Shown one piece after another: positions 1-8,531 of a stretch of DNA of 31,713 nucleotides. Within the stretch, counting starts at the first letter, position 1; each line of letters opens with the position of its first letter. The translations under genes were made by a program, and so were the position numbers. Under the pieces are notes generated by a model, which was not told the origin of the DNA, made no database searches, and worked only from the letters and a program-made list of their open reading frames with translations. Source of the stretch: Lachnospiraceae bacterium (GTDB taxonomy: Bacteria > Bacillota > Clostridia > Lachnospirales > Lachnospiraceae); the NCBI GenBank assembly GCA_900769115.1, contig CAAGFJ010000029.1, positions 1-31,713 on the forward strand. Direction: 5' to 3'.

Positions 1-112
1 CTGCTGCGTACGAGTCGTAGCGCGAGCGTGCCTGCGATGATATGTTATATCCCAATCAACCGATTTCACAGCCTGAATGTTTCGCACGTCCGTTGACTTA
101 CGCTGTAGAAGA
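1..112 (+). repeat. Left copy of a border-conserved repeat
   Basis: Bases 1-35 match the reverse complement of 31674-31708 at 34 of 35 positions; the one difference is at base 10. Bases 95-112 match the reverse complement of 31592-31609 exactly. The 59 bases between these borders are largely unlike the 64 bases at the same place in the right copy, apart from an 11-base word (GCCTGAATGTT) that lies in the opposite relative orientation. The outer border is much more GC-rich than the surrounding genes. The inner border ends about 15 bases before the ribosome binding site of the first gene. No open reading frame or transposase is associated. It is most likely a dispersed repeat at which the assembly ended; whether it continues beyond base 1 cannot be seen. 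Confidence 0.8.
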
Positions 113-141
113 GGAAAAGCAGTTTAGAGAGGAGTTTGTAC

Positions 142-2706
142 ATGGGAGAGAAGAAGCATATTTGCGTAGGCATACTTGCCCATGTGGATGCAGGTAAGAC
201 AACATTATCGGAAAGTCTGTTATATGAAAGTGGTGTGTTGGCAAGGCCGGGCCGGGTTGATAATCAGGACGCCTTCTTAGATACTGAGGAATTAGAAAGA
301 GCAAGAGGAATTACGATTTTTTCCAAACAGGCAATCCTTACATATAAAGATATAGTTGTTACATTAGTGGATACCCCGGGACATGTAGATTTTTCTGCAG
401 AGATGGAACGGGCATTATGGGTGATGGATTATGCAATACTGGTGATTAGTGGTGCGGATGGAGTGCAGGGACATACAAGAACTTTGTGGAGATTGTTAGA
501 GCGATATCAGATTCCTGTATTTGTATTTGTGAATAAGATGGATCAACCAGCGGCTGACCAAGATCGTTTGATGCGGGAATTGAAGGAACAGTTAGATAAT
601 CGTCTGGTAGATTTTACAAACACAGAGAATGAATCATGGCAGGAAGAGGTTGCGGTATGTGATGAGAAGTTGATGGAGCGTTATCTCGAAGGAGAAGGAG
701 TCCAGGAAAAGGATGTCAGGCGTTTATTTGTGGCAAGAAAGATCTTTCCGTGCTTTTTTGGTTCTGCATTGAGGCAACAGGGAATCAAACAATTATTAGA
801 TGCAGTATGCCAGTATACAGATGGAATACCAGTAAAGGAAGAATTAGGGGCAAGGGTATATAAGATTGCAAGGGATGCACAGGGGAATCGTTTAACCTAT
901 CTGAAGATTACAAGCGGTATTCTACGGGTGAAAGATTGTTTGGGACCGGATAATGAGAAAGTGAACCAGATTCGGCTGTATTCTGGTGATCGATATGAGG
1001 CGGTACAGCAGGTGTCAGCAGGAATGATCTGTGCAGTGACAGGACTTGTCACGACACATCCGGGACAGGGGTTGGGAATTGATCAGGATGCAGAATTACC
1101 ATTGTTGGAACCTGTGCTTACTTATGAAGTGGAATTGCCGGATGATATGGATGCTGTCAAAATGTTACCACTCATGAAAGAATTAGAGGAAGAAGAACCG
1201 GAGTTGCATGTGCTTTGGAGAGATGATATGGCATCTATTCAGGTGAAACTAATGGGGGAAGTTCAGATTGAGATATTGCGCAAAATAATCGCAGAAAGAT
1301 ATCAGGTGGATGTGCATTTTGGCACTGGGCAGATTGTATATAAAGAGACAATAGCAAATACAGTAGAAGGGGTAGGACATTTTGAACCGTTGCGGCACTA
1401 TGCAGAGGTACACCTGTTGATGGAACCGGGAGAGCCGGGAAGTGGAATGCAGTTTCTTACAGACTGCAGTGAAGATGTGTTAGATAAGAATTGGCAGCGA
1501 CTGATTCTTACACATCTGGAGGAGAGAGAACATGTAGGTGTATTGACGGGGTCAACAATTACAGATGTGCGGATAACAGTAGTGGCTGGAAGGGCACATA
1601 CCAAACATACCGAAGGAGGAGATTTCAGGCAGGCTACTTATCGTGCGGTGCGGCAGGGACTGATGCAGGCTGAGAATGTACTGTTAGAACCCTACTATGC
1701 ATTCCGCTTAGAGGTTCCTGCGGATATGATAGGACGAGCCATGATGGATCTAGAGAATATGCAGGGTACATTTTCACAGCCGGAATTGGGAATGGAGATG
1801 GCTATATTAAGTGGAAGGGTGCCGGTTGCAACCATGCAGAATTATCAGGTGACGATGAATTCGTATACAAAGGGACGGGGAAGTCTCAATTGCGTCTTGG
1901 ATGGATATGGGCCTTGTCATAATGCAGAAGATGTCATTGCTGCAAGTGGTTACCGCGCAGAGGAAGATGCGTTAAATCCTGCTTCTTCTGTATTCTGTGC
2001 TCATGGAGCAGGTTTTATAGTTCCGTGGGATCAGGTAAATGAATATATGCATGTGGATAGTGTGTTGCACCCGGCAAAGAGGCAGGATGAGATTCGGGTA
2101 CCGAAGAACATAACAACAGGTGTTGTGGAACATTCGATTGATGAAGAGCAGATTGAAGAGATCCTTAACCGGACTTATCATGCGAATGAGAGAGCATCGA
2201 AACACTATTATAAAAAGCAGAGTAAAGTACCGGTCTATCATTATAAGCCACAACCTGTACCCAGATACAAAGACCGGTATCTGATCGTAGATGGATATAA
2301 CATTGTACATGCATGGGATGAATTATCCTGCCTGATTGAAGATAACTTAGAAGGTGCCCGTATGAAACTATTAGATATGCTTTGTAACTACCAGGGATTT
2401 CTGAAGTACGAAGTGATTGTGGTATTTGATGCATATAAGGTAAAGGGAAATTTAGGGGAGATGTTTGACTATCACAATATTCATGTTGTGTATACCAAAG
2501 AGGCAGAGACTGCGGATTCCTATATTGAGAAATTAACACATCAGATCTCGAAAGATTATTATGTAACAGTTGCTACTTCAGATGGGCTGGTACAATTAAT
2601 TACCCGGGGACAGAATTGTATTGTTATGTCTGCGAGAGAACTGAAGGAGGATGTCGAACGCGTTAATCAGGAGATACGGGCATATCTGGATTGTAATAAG
2701 GACTGA
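142..2706 (+). CDS. TetM-like ribosomal GTPase fused to YacP/Rae1-type NYN nuclease
   Basis: 854 residues. The N-terminal ~640 residues are a translational GTPase of the tetracycline ribosomal-protection/EF-G class: G1 HVDAGKTT (14-21), RGIT (55-58), DTPGH (77-81), NKMD (131-134), then EF-G-like domains II-V, including a domain IV stretch with GSGMQF like Tet(M). Tet(M) itself is about 640 residues. A basic, Tyr-rich linker (~672-712) leads to an NYN/PIN-like domain (713-854) with VDGYN (Asp717), FDAY (Asp763), a TKEAETAD-type motif (Asp792) and ATSDG (Asp814), matching YacP/Rae1. Rae1 in Bacillus is a ribosome-associated endonuclease that cuts mRNA in the A site. The start is ATG 142, because GAGAGGAG at 127-134 leaves 7 bases to it, whereas an upstream TTG at 136 is too close. 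The gene stands alone, and no promoter could be placed with confidence in the repeat upstream. GTPase class and NYN domain are clear; tetracycline resistance is not implied and the fused function is inference. Confidence 0.9.
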   Translation: MGEKKHICVGILAHVDAGKTTLSESLLYESGVLARPGRVDNQDAFLDTEELERARGITIFSKQAILTYKDIVVTLVDTPGHVDFSAEMERALWVMDYAILVISGADGVQGHTRTLWRLLERYQIPVFVFVNKMDQPAADQDRLMRELKEQLDNRLVDFTNTENESWQEEVAVCDEKLMERYLEGEGVQEKDVRRLFVARKIFPCFFGSALRQQGIKQLLDAVCQYTDGIPVKEELGARVYKIARDAQGNRLTYLKITSGILRVKDCLGPDNEKVNQIRLYSGDRYEAVQQVSAGMICAVTGLVTTHPGQGLGIDQDAELPLLEPVLTYEVELPDDMDAVKMLPLMKELEEEEPELHVLWRDDMASIQVKLMGEVQIEILRKIIAERYQVDVHFGTGQIVYKETIANTVEGVGHFEPLRHYAEVHLLMEPGEPGSGMQFLTDCSEDVLDKNWQRLILTHLEEREHVGVLTGSTITDVRITVVAGRAHTKHTEGGDFRQATYRAVRQGLMQAENVLLEPYYAFRLEVPADMIGRAMMDLENMQGTFSQPELGMEMAILSGRVPVATMQNYQVTMNSYTKGRGSLNCVLDGYGPCHNAEDVIAASGYRAEEDALNPASSVFCAHGAGFIVPWDQVNEYMHVDSVLHPAKRQDEIRVPKNITTGVVEHSIDEEQIEEILNRTYHANERASKHYYKKQSKVPVYHYKPQPVPRYKDRYLIVDGYNIVHAWDELSCLIEDNLEGARMKLLDMLCNYQGFLKYEVIVVFDAYKVKGNLGEMFDYHNIHVVYTKEAETADSYIEKLTHQISKDYYVTVATSDGLVQLITRGQNCIVMSARELKEDVERVNQEIRAYLDCNKD

Positions 2707-2725
2707 ACTGTTGTATATAAAATGA

Positions 2726-2768
2726 ACGTGGCAGATGTCTCAAGAAATGAGTATCTGCCATGTTTTTT
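2726..2768 (+). terminator. Intrinsic terminator after the GTPase-nuclease gene
   Basis: An 11-bp stem (ACGTGGCAGAT with ATCTGCCATGT, one G-U pair) is followed by six T. The T run overlaps the stop codon of the convergent maf gene. Read on the minus strand, the same hairpin is followed by a weaker T-rich stretch, so it may also end the maf operon. Confidence 0.85.
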
Positions 2769-3363
2769 ATGTTATTTGCCTAAGGGTCTGGTAAAGTCTT
2801 GCGATTGGCAACCCGACAACATTGTTGTAGTCTCCTTTGATTTCTTTGACATGGACAGCAAAAGTACCCTGGATGCCATAGGCACCGGCTTTGTCTAGCG
2901 GATCACCAGTGGTGATGTAATCTTTTAATTCCTCATCAGAAATTGGATAAAATGTTACGTCTGTACGTTCATGCAGCAGATGCACCTGCTTCTCATTTTC
3001 TTTTCTTAATATAATAGCAAGTCCGGTATATACCTGATGAGTACGGTCAGACAGAAGTTTTAACATATCAAAGGCTTCCTGTGCGTCTGCTGGTTTGCCA
3101 AGAACTTCACCGTCATAATATACGATTGTATCGGCGCCAATCACCATGAAATCCTGATCGGTATAATTCCCTTTCACTGTTTCATAGACATCGTTTGCCT
3201 TCTGAAATGCCAGATCTTCGACAAGCTGGCTGGGAGATACTTCGGTACGTGTTTCCTCGGTGGTAGAGGGAACTATTGTAAAGGAAAATCCTGCCTGTTT
3301 TAGTAATTCGGATCTTCTTGGAGAAGCAGAAGCCAATATCATAGGAATTTGTTTGTCAATCAT
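2767..3363 (-). CDS. maf: Maf-family nucleoside triphosphate pyrophosphatase
   Basis: 198 residues, full family length. Maf proteins hydrolyse non-canonical or modified nucleoside triphosphates to monophosphates in the cytoplasm and have been linked to septum control. The N-terminal signature LASASPRRSELL (10-21) and the catalytic-region motif GADTIV (76-81, Asp78) are both present, as is the KAGAYGIQG stretch near the C terminus. The start ATG overlaps the stop of the upstream membrane-protein gene (ATGA) and has AGGAGG 8 bases before it, so translation is probably coupled. It is the last gene of the four-gene minus-strand operon. Its place behind a MoxR/DUF58 module is unusual but may simply reflect shared transcription. 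Identification is firm; the exact substrate is not readable from sequence. Confidence 0.93.
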   Translation of the reverse strand: MIDKQIPMILASASPRRSELLKQAGFSFTIVPSTTEETRTEVSPSQLVEDLAFQKANDVYETVKGNYTDQDFMVIGADTIVYYDGEVLGKPADAQEAFDMLKLLSDRTHQVYTGLAIILRKENEKQVHLLHERTDVTFYPISDEELKDYITTGDPLDKAGAYGIQGTFAVHVKEIKGDYNNVVGLPIARLYQTLRQIT

Positions 3364-4601
3364 AGTATGCCTCCTTTTTGTGCGTCTTCTATCGTAATCT
3401 CGGAATCGCTGTAGCGTGCTTTTTCGTATATTTCGGTAAGCGCATCAATGTTCTCATCATACACCTTTTGCATCTGACAGGCAATATCTGATGGTGTATC
3501 GGATGCATGGAGAATAAGCTTTTTGCTTTGACGGATCTTGATACGATAGAAACGTCGGATCTTAGCACGATAGCTGGAATTAAGCTGCTCTTTGATGCGC
3601 TGCATAAGAGATGGTCCTATGTGACGTTGTTCTACATTTTCGACCTTGTCCTGTAATGTGATGACAATATCAGAATCGCTGGTGTATCTGGTAAGCAGAG
3701 CACGGATTGCAGCACGTATAATGCGGTATACGATATAAAGAGCAAAGAGAATTAGTCCAATCTCAATTAGGATGGTAAGAATCTCTGCCCAGACAGGGGT
3801 TGGGGGAATCTGATGTACTGCCTCCTGGAGGGCTTCCTCTTCATTGGTTGGTTCTGTATCTTTTGCATCAGAGGATAATAGTATCCGTACTAATGCGGCG
3901 ATATATAAGAAAAAACGGATGATCACTTGTAATATCTTTAATAGGGCGTCACCTGCTACGAATAGAAAATGATCTAAATGAAGTACTTGAATGAACAGTC
4001 CGAATATCAGGAAAGAGAGGAGTAGTATACCAAGTAAAGAAGCATTAGTAAGCATAATCTTCTTAGTTGGCATGGAGGTTGTGTGTTCGGATTCCTGAAA
4101 CATCTGCGTTAAGCCATAGATAAAATATCGTATGAAATGCAAAAGAATCAATGCCAGACCGATGATGTAAACGTAATTGGCAAATACATCTTGATGTAAT
4201 ATGCACCCGCCGGTATAGAGGATGACCACCACCAGAAATAAGAACCATGGAAGTTCGTTGTAGACAGGATCGCTTCCTGCACGCCAGATATAACAGGCAT
4301 GGCTGAATTCGCAAACAAAAAGAACGATATATAGTATCTTATAACAAGTGCATGGGTAAGAGATGCACAGGATAGGAATCAGGACTATTCCGTGAAGTAG
4401 AAAATAAAACAAAGGATGAAAGCAGTAACGTTCGATCAGTAAATATGCAATTAATATGATTGGAATACCAATCAGGTAGTAGGGTGCAACAATCTGTTTT
4501 TCATATATGGTAATTGCGGTCAGAAAGGCAAGGATATATGCAAGACATACTGTGCAGTTACGGCTTATGTTTTTGTAAAGAGTAAGATTATGCTTCATCA
4601 T
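3360..4601 (-). CDS. Polytopic membrane protein with DUF4129-like cytoplasmic tail
   Basis: 413 residues. Roughly eight hydrophobic segments occupy residues 15-250. A short acidic loop (about 28 residues, TEPTNEEEALQE region) follows, then one more membrane segment (~275-300) and a basic cytoplasmic tail of ~110 residues ending in a TEIYEKARYSDSEIT stretch that resembles the end of DUF4129. The order matches TgpA-type proteins (membrane domain, transglutaminase core, membrane segment, DUF4129), except that the large transglutaminase core is missing and only the short loop remains. A separate transglutaminase-like gene lies divergently at 6864. The gene overlaps the DUF58 gene by 14 bases at its start and maf by 4 at its end. 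GGGAG lies about 8 bases before ATG 4601; a second ATG follows directly. Membrane topology is clear; the DUF4129 call is moderate and the function unknown. Confidence 0.75.
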   Translation of the reverse strand: MMKHNLTLYKNISRNCTVCLAYILAFLTAITIYEKQIVAPYYLIGIPIILIAYLLIERYCFHPLFYFLLHGIVLIPILCISYPCTCYKILYIVLFVCEFSHACYIWRAGSDPVYNELPWFLFLVVVILYTGGCILHQDVFANYVYIIGLALILLHFIRYFIYGLTQMFQESEHTTSMPTKKIMLTNASLLGILLLSFLIFGLFIQVLHLDHFLFVAGDALLKILQVIIRFFLYIAALVRILLSSDAKDTEPTNEEEALQEAVHQIPPTPVWAEILTILIEIGLILFALYIVYRIIRAAIRALLTRYTSDSDIVITLQDKVENVEQRHIGPSLMQRIKEQLNSSYRAKIRRFYRIKIRQSKKLILHASDTPSDIACQMQKVYDENIDALTEIYEKARYSDSEITIEDAQKGGIL

Positions 4602-5742
4602 TAATTATCTCCCAAAAATAAAAGTTGGATAAGGTTGTTATGGTATTATGGCTGCCTGGTGTATGGTATGACATTGAAATGTCATCCGGGTATTCTGGAC
4701 AGAGAAAGACAAGTGAGTCTCCTTGCTGCTGCATCACAACACATGTCTCGATGAGGGAGTCATTGCGATCATTGGATAATAGCAGATAAGAGGTCTGCTC
4801 ATAAGGCTGATTCTCTGAATGAATATGCAACAATTCCTTGAAATCGGTTGTAGGAGCATTGACATCTATTCGGGAAATTCCCTGAAATAAGTGATGCAAA
4901 TGTTCTGTGCCGCTTCCTTGCGGAATCCATAAAGGTTCTCCGGTAAGACAGTCTGGGGAGTTGATTCCTAGGGCAATGGATACTCCGCAACTTATCATCT
5001 GTTGAATGAGTGTTGCAGCAATGCTTAAGGTGTATTCTTTTAAGCGTTCTGTATGTCCGGGCCTATGAGTGTCCAGATTGACCAATAGTTTTACATGCGT
5101 CTGCTGGGTATCGTAAAATGTGTTGACTTGTAATGAGTTATTTTTAGCAGTTGCTTTCCAGTTAATGTAGCGCATAGAGTCTCCGGAGCAGTAATCGCGA
5201 ATGCCACGAAATGATAGTGGGTCTTCATAGAGGTTGCGGGTCACAATATCTCCGATGATGGTATTTGCCATAAGTATATTCTTCCGATCGGATAGTAATT
5301 GTGGATATACGTAGAGGTAGGTGTTATTCTCTTCAATGGCAGCGTAGGTCTTGATCAGAAATAGATCCTTTGCCACGAGATGAATGGAATCAATAGTGTA
5401 ATATCCACGTTTTGTTACCTGAAATGGCAGTTTTCTTGTGATCTGCTGATTACCTAAAATGGAAAATGCATCATTGCGGTAATAATAATCAGAGATTGCG
5501 GCACTTGGACTTTTCTCAAAGACAAAGGAACGGGAAGTCCGGAATTTGGCATATAATAAAGAAAGCGGAAGATGCTTCTGATTGCAGATAGTTTCGGTTA
5601 ATTCCAAAGTGTCTCCAATGCGTGCATAAGTCTTACTATAAGTAATGGAAACTGTCAATTGATCATTCCAGTGCTTTTTATAATAGGAATCCTGCGTATA
5701 ATATAGGAATATTGCAATGGTAATGGCAATGATATATTGCAT
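4588..5742 (-). CDS. DUF58 domain protein, membrane anchored
   Basis: 384 residues. One short N-terminal hydrophobic segment (2-16) is followed by a beta-rich region and the DUF58 core. The hallmark GIRDYCSGDSMRYINWKATA (180-199) corresponds to the family pattern G-x-RDY-x-xGD-x-x-R-x-INWKA, and the von Willebrand A-like region follows (VKLLVNLDT). DUF58 proteins are usually encoded beside MoxR ATPases and are thought to act with them in assembling or maturing envelope complexes; the precise role is not established. The start ATG 5742 has AAGGAGA 7 bases upstream. The gene sits 12 bases after the MoxR stop and overlaps the next gene by 14 bases, so it is part of one transcript. Confidence 0.88.
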   Translation of the reverse strand: MQYIIAITIAIFLYYTQDSYYKKHWNDQLTVSITYSKTYARIGDTLELTETICNQKHLPLSLLYAKFRTSRSFVFEKSPSAAISDYYYRNDAFSILGNQQITRKLPFQVTKRGYYTIDSIHLVAKDLFLIKTYAAIEENNTYLYVYPQLLSDRKNILMANTIIGDIVTRNLYEDPLSFRGIRDYCSGDSMRYINWKATAKNNSLQVNTFYDTQQTHVKLLVNLDTHRPGHTERLKEYTLSIAATLIQQMISCGVSIALGINSPDCLTGEPLWIPQGSGTEHLHHLFQGISRIDVNAPTTDFKELLHIHSENQPYEQTSYLLLSNDRNDSLIETCVVMQQQGDSLVFLCPEYPDDISMSYHTPGSHNTITTLSNFYFWEIINDEA

Positions 5743-5754
5743 AGCATTCTCCTT

Positions 5755-6702
5755 TTATCGTTCAAAATGTTCGGTCGGAACCGGTATGGTTTTAAGAATC
5801 TCATCTAGTACAGACGCTGCAAAAGTCTGGCTGCTGTTGTTATGGAAAGATAATAGCCGATGACATAAACAAGGTTTGACAAGAGTCTTTATGTCTTCCG
5901 GAATAACATAGTCACGGCCTTGAATAAATGCATATGCCTGTGCACATCGCATCAGACAAAGGGTTCCGCGGGGATTGATGCCTAATGCAATCTGTTCATG
6001 GTGCCGGGTTGCCTGAATGATGGCAATCATATAATTGCGAATGTCTTCATGAAGAAATACTTCTGTAACTTGTTGCTGCAGACCGGTAAGATCTTCTAGG
6101 GTGCAGACCGGTTGCAAAGTATCAAGAGGGCTTTTGTTAATATAGCGTTCCAGAATGAGAAGCTCTTCTTCTGCTGTCGGAAATCCCATAGAAATCTTTA
6201 ATGCAAAACGATCTAATTGGGCTTCCGGTAACGGAAACGTACCTGCAGTTTCGATAGGATTCTCTGTTGCAATCAGGAAAAATGGATGAGGAAGCTGCCT
6301 TGTGACACCATCGGTAGTCACCTGAAGTTCAGCCATGGCCTCGAGCAGACTGGATTGTGTTCTGGGTGTGGCACGGTTGATCTCATCTGCTAATAATACA
6401 TTGGAAAAGACTGGTCCACGGATAAATTCAAATTCCTGTAGCTTTTGATTATAGATATTAATTCCGGTCACATCAGAAGGTAACAGGTCTGGTGTGAACT
6501 GTACCCGTTTGAAAGTGCCCTGCAGGGATGCAGCTAATGCTTTGGCAAGCATTGTCTTGCCGGTGCCGGGAGTGTCTTCAAGGAGAAGATGTCCTTTGGC
6601 GAGCAATGCGGTTAATAAGAGAGTAATCTGATTCTCTTTGCCAATGATTACCTTGCCCATATTGTCTTGCAGTTTCTGGATGATTGTGTGCTGTTCGTTC
6701 AT
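5755..6702 (-). CDS. MoxR-family AAA+ ATPase
   Basis: 315 residues, normal length for the family. Walker A is EDTPGTGKTM (42-51), Walker B LLADEINRA (103-111), and the sensor-1 region ATENPIETAGTFPLPEAQLDRF begins at 145; a C-terminal lid domain follows. MoxR ATPases are cytoplasmic chaperone-like enzymes that use ATP to activate or insert partners, typically the neighbouring DUF58/VWA proteins. GGAGGT lies 6 bases before ATG 6702. It is the first gene of the minus-strand operon MoxR-DUF58-membrane protein-maf and is preceded by an extended -10 promoter in the 160-base gap shared with the divergent transglutaminase gene. Family identity is firm; the client complex is not known. Confidence 0.93.
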   Translation of the reverse strand: MNEQHTIIQKLQDNMGKVIIGKENQITLLLTALLAKGHLLLEDTPGTGKTMLAKALAASLQGTFKRVQFTPDLLPSDVTGINIYNQKLQEFEFIRGPVFSNVLLADEINRATPRTQSSLLEAMAELQVTTDGVTRQLPHPFFLIATENPIETAGTFPLPEAQLDRFALKISMGFPTAEEELLILERYINKSPLDTLQPVCTLEDLTGLQQQVTEVFLHEDIRNYMIAIIQATRHHEQIALGINPRGTLCLMRCAQAYAFIQGRDYVIPEDIKTLVKPCLCHRLLSFHNNSSQTFAASVLDEILKTIPVPTEHFER

Positions 6703-6743
6703 TTGTAACCTCCCATATGTATAATGATAGCGTTGTTTTCTTT

Positions 6744-6752
6744 ATTATAGCA
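6744..6752 (-). promoter_or_regulatory. Extended -10 promoter of the MoxR operon
   Basis: On the minus strand the sequence reads TGCTATAAT, a perfect extended -10. The -35 region is weak (AAGACT at 18 bases spacing), which is common when TGn is present. The start of transcription would fall about 35 bases before the MoxR ATG. Confidence 0.7.
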
Positions 6753-6795
6753 GAAGATATCACGAAAAGTCTTAAAAAAATCTTACAATTATAAT

Positions 6796-6824
6796 TTGCA
6801 TATGATTCATAACAATGATACAAT
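6796..6824 (+). promoter_or_regulatory. Promoter of the transglutaminase-HAAS genes
   Basis: TTGCAT (6796-6801), a 17-base spacer and TACAAT (6819-6824). It lies back to back with the MoxR promoter, about 45 bases apart, so a regulator bound between them could control both. Confidence 0.6.
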
Positions 6825-6863
6825 CAGAACGTATCTGATTTGTGCAGCAAAAAGGAGTAGAGA

Positions 6864-7973
6864 ATGCATAAAAGGTTCACAGTATTTACGGTTATCTTGA
6901 TCATGACGGTTGTTATTCTGCAACTTTATTGGCGGGTGCCGGAGGTACAGGAGAAGATTGCAAGTTACACGGAAGAAGATTTTAATGAAGAGAATATATA
7001 TTCTGATCTGGATACACTGGCACAACGTCTGGATGAAGAGATTCTGAAAGGGGAGGATGCATTTACCGTGTATCTTAAGGATATGAATGTTGATGAGATC
7101 AATCAGATCAATTCATCTTTGAATGGAATTTTTGGAAGTGGTGAGACGTATCAACAGGTGGGAACGGTAGGAAAACGTTATAAGAAAGTAAAGATTACAA
7201 TTAGACGGACAATTAATTATTATGTATTGAAAGCGTACAGGGATGGCGCGAAGATACCGGAAGACCAGGTAAAAGCAATTCGTTTATATGAAGTAGTGAA
7301 AGAGATATTGGATGCAGAGATTGCGGAGAAAATGACAGATTATGAGAAAGAATTAGCATTACATGATTATCTGGTGGCGCATTGTGAATATAGTGAGGAA
7401 ACCAGGCAGGAGCCGGAGAGTGATATCTACCGGGCCTATGGTGCATTGGTGAATGAAGATGCAGTATGTAATGGATATGCAGAAGCAATGCAGTTATTAT
7501 TGATGTGTGTGGATGTGAACACACAATTTGTGATCGGAACGGCAGATGGAATCGATCATGCGTGGAATCTGGTTGAATTAGATGGTAATTGGTATCATTT
7601 GGATACTACCTGGGATGATCCACTGCCAGATCAGGGAGAGTATGTGCTTCATCCATATTTTAATGTGACGGATGATGTTATGAAGAAGAACCATGAATGG
7701 GTTGAGGAGGATTATCCGGAAGCAGATCATATGGAAGATAATTATTATGTGAAGAGCCGGAATTATTTCAATGATTTTGCTTCTTATAAGGAAAAGGCAT
7801 ACGAGGTTATGGTTTCTCATGGTAACCGAAGGTATGAAGCAGTGATACAGAATTATCAGGAGTCAGATGAAGATATGCAGTTTTTGTTTGATGGTAATTA
7901 CCGCTACAATAGTATTAACTGGCAGACATTTGGAGAAGGTGAATACCATGTGTTGGTATTACATGCACAATAA
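6864..7973 (+). CDS. Membrane-anchored transglutaminase-like protein
   Basis: 369 residues. A single N-terminal hydrophobic segment (6-23) without a clear cleavage site suggests a signal anchor with the rest outside the cell. Residues 160-270 form a transglutaminase-like core with the triad Cys202 (AVCNGYAEA), His232 (IDHAWNLV) and Asp247 (LDTTWDDP). Such bacterial domains act as proteases, amidases or crosslinking enzymes; the substrate cannot be told here. The preceding region (40-155) looks helical and the last ~90 residues are poorly conserved to my eye. AAGGAG lies 6 bases before ATG 6864. The gene is divergent from the MoxR operon, whose membrane protein has the TgpA shape but no transglutaminase core, so this protein may supply that activity. 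The HAAS gene follows 15 bases later. Confidence 0.85.
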   Translation: MHKRFTVFTVILIMTVVILQLYWRVPEVQEKIASYTEEDFNEENIYSDLDTLAQRLDEEILKGEDAFTVYLKDMNVDEINQINSSLNGIFGSGETYQQVGTVGKRYKKVKITIRRTINYYVLKAYRDGAKIPEDQVKAIRLYEVVKEILDAEIAEKMTDYEKELALHDYLVAHCEYSEETRQEPESDIYRAYGALVNEDAVCNGYAEAMQLLLMCVDVNTQFVIGTADGIDHAWNLVELDGNWYHLDTTWDDPLPDQGEYVLHPYFNVTDDVMKKNHEWVEEDYPEADHMEDNYYVKSRNYFNDFASYKEKAYEVMVSHGNRRYEAVIQNYQESDEDMQFLFDGNYRYNSINWQTFGEGEYHVLVLHAQ

Positions 7974-7988
7974 ATAATGGAGGTCTCT

Positions 7989-8474
7989 ATGACAAAACAA
8001 CAATTTTTAGAAGAATTGAAACAGTCGTTATCGGGAGAGGTATCATCTGAAGCGATGATGGATGCATATAGTTATTATGCGAATTATATTGATGAACAGG
8101 TGCGCGCAGGCAAGACAGAAGCACAGGTACTTGAGGAATTGGGAAAGCCATTTATGATCGCCCGTTCAATTATTGCAGCACAGACCAGAGAGCGCAATGC
8201 TGATGTGGAATTTACGGAGGATGGGCGAACCAGAAAAGTTTCCGGCTGGGAGAACCGGAAAGTAGAACGTGAAGAGAAGAGAGAACACAAAGAATTTGTG
8301 TTTGACATGAATGCCTGGTATGCCAAAGTTATGTTGGTTGCATTTTTGATTGTACTGGTGTTGATTGTGTTTTTTATATTGCGGGTTGGATTATGGGTAT
8401 TGTTCACCTTTGGAATACCAATTCTGATCGTGCTTGGAATCTTGTATTTGCTTATGTATTTTCTTGGCAGATAA
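7989..8474 (+). CDS. HAAS/DUF1700-type membrane protein
   Basis: 161 residues from ATG 7989. The earlier in-frame ATG at 7977 is itself part of the ribosome binding site (ATGGAGGT), so it is not the start. The N-terminal 65 residues (MTKQQFLEELKQSLSG to EELGKPFMIARSI) match the HAAS domain of DUF1700 proteins, a helical domain often paired with PadR regulators or signalling proteins. A charged linker (70-108) leads to two close membrane segments (112-131 and 135-157). It lies 15 bases after the transglutaminase gene and is probably cotranscribed. No PadR gene is nearby. The domain call is good; the role is unknown. Confidence 0.8.
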   Translation: MTKQQFLEELKQSLSGEVSSEAMMDAYSYYANYIDEQVRAGKTEAQVLEELGKPFMIARSIIAAQTRERNADVEFTEDGRTRKVSGWENRKVEREEKREHKEFVFDMNAWYAKVMLVAFLIVLVLIVFFILRVGLWVLFTFGIPILIVLGILYLLMYFLGR

Positions 8475-8502
8475 AAAATTTTGAAAAAATTGAAATTTAT
8501 GC

Positions 8503-8531
8503 TTGACATTTTGGTTTGTTTTGCATATACT
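8503..8531 (+). promoter_or_regulatory. Consensus promoter of the tRNA pair
   Basis: TTGACA (8503-8508), a 17-base spacer and TATACT (8526-8531), 23 bases before tRNA-Val. An 8-base inverted repeat, GCTTGACA (8501-8508) and TGTCAAGC (8540-8547), brackets the whole core promoter. Confidence 0.88.

Noticed and set aside
1972..2539. Minus-strand open frames inside the GTPase-nuclease gene
   Set aside because: They overlap a clearly conserved coding sequence, lack ribosome sites and encode no recognisable domain.
142..2706. Tetracycline-resistance gene
   Set aside because: The GTPase half is in the right class, but the NYN extension, chromosomal housekeeping context and divergence from Tet(M) do not support naming it a resistance determinant.
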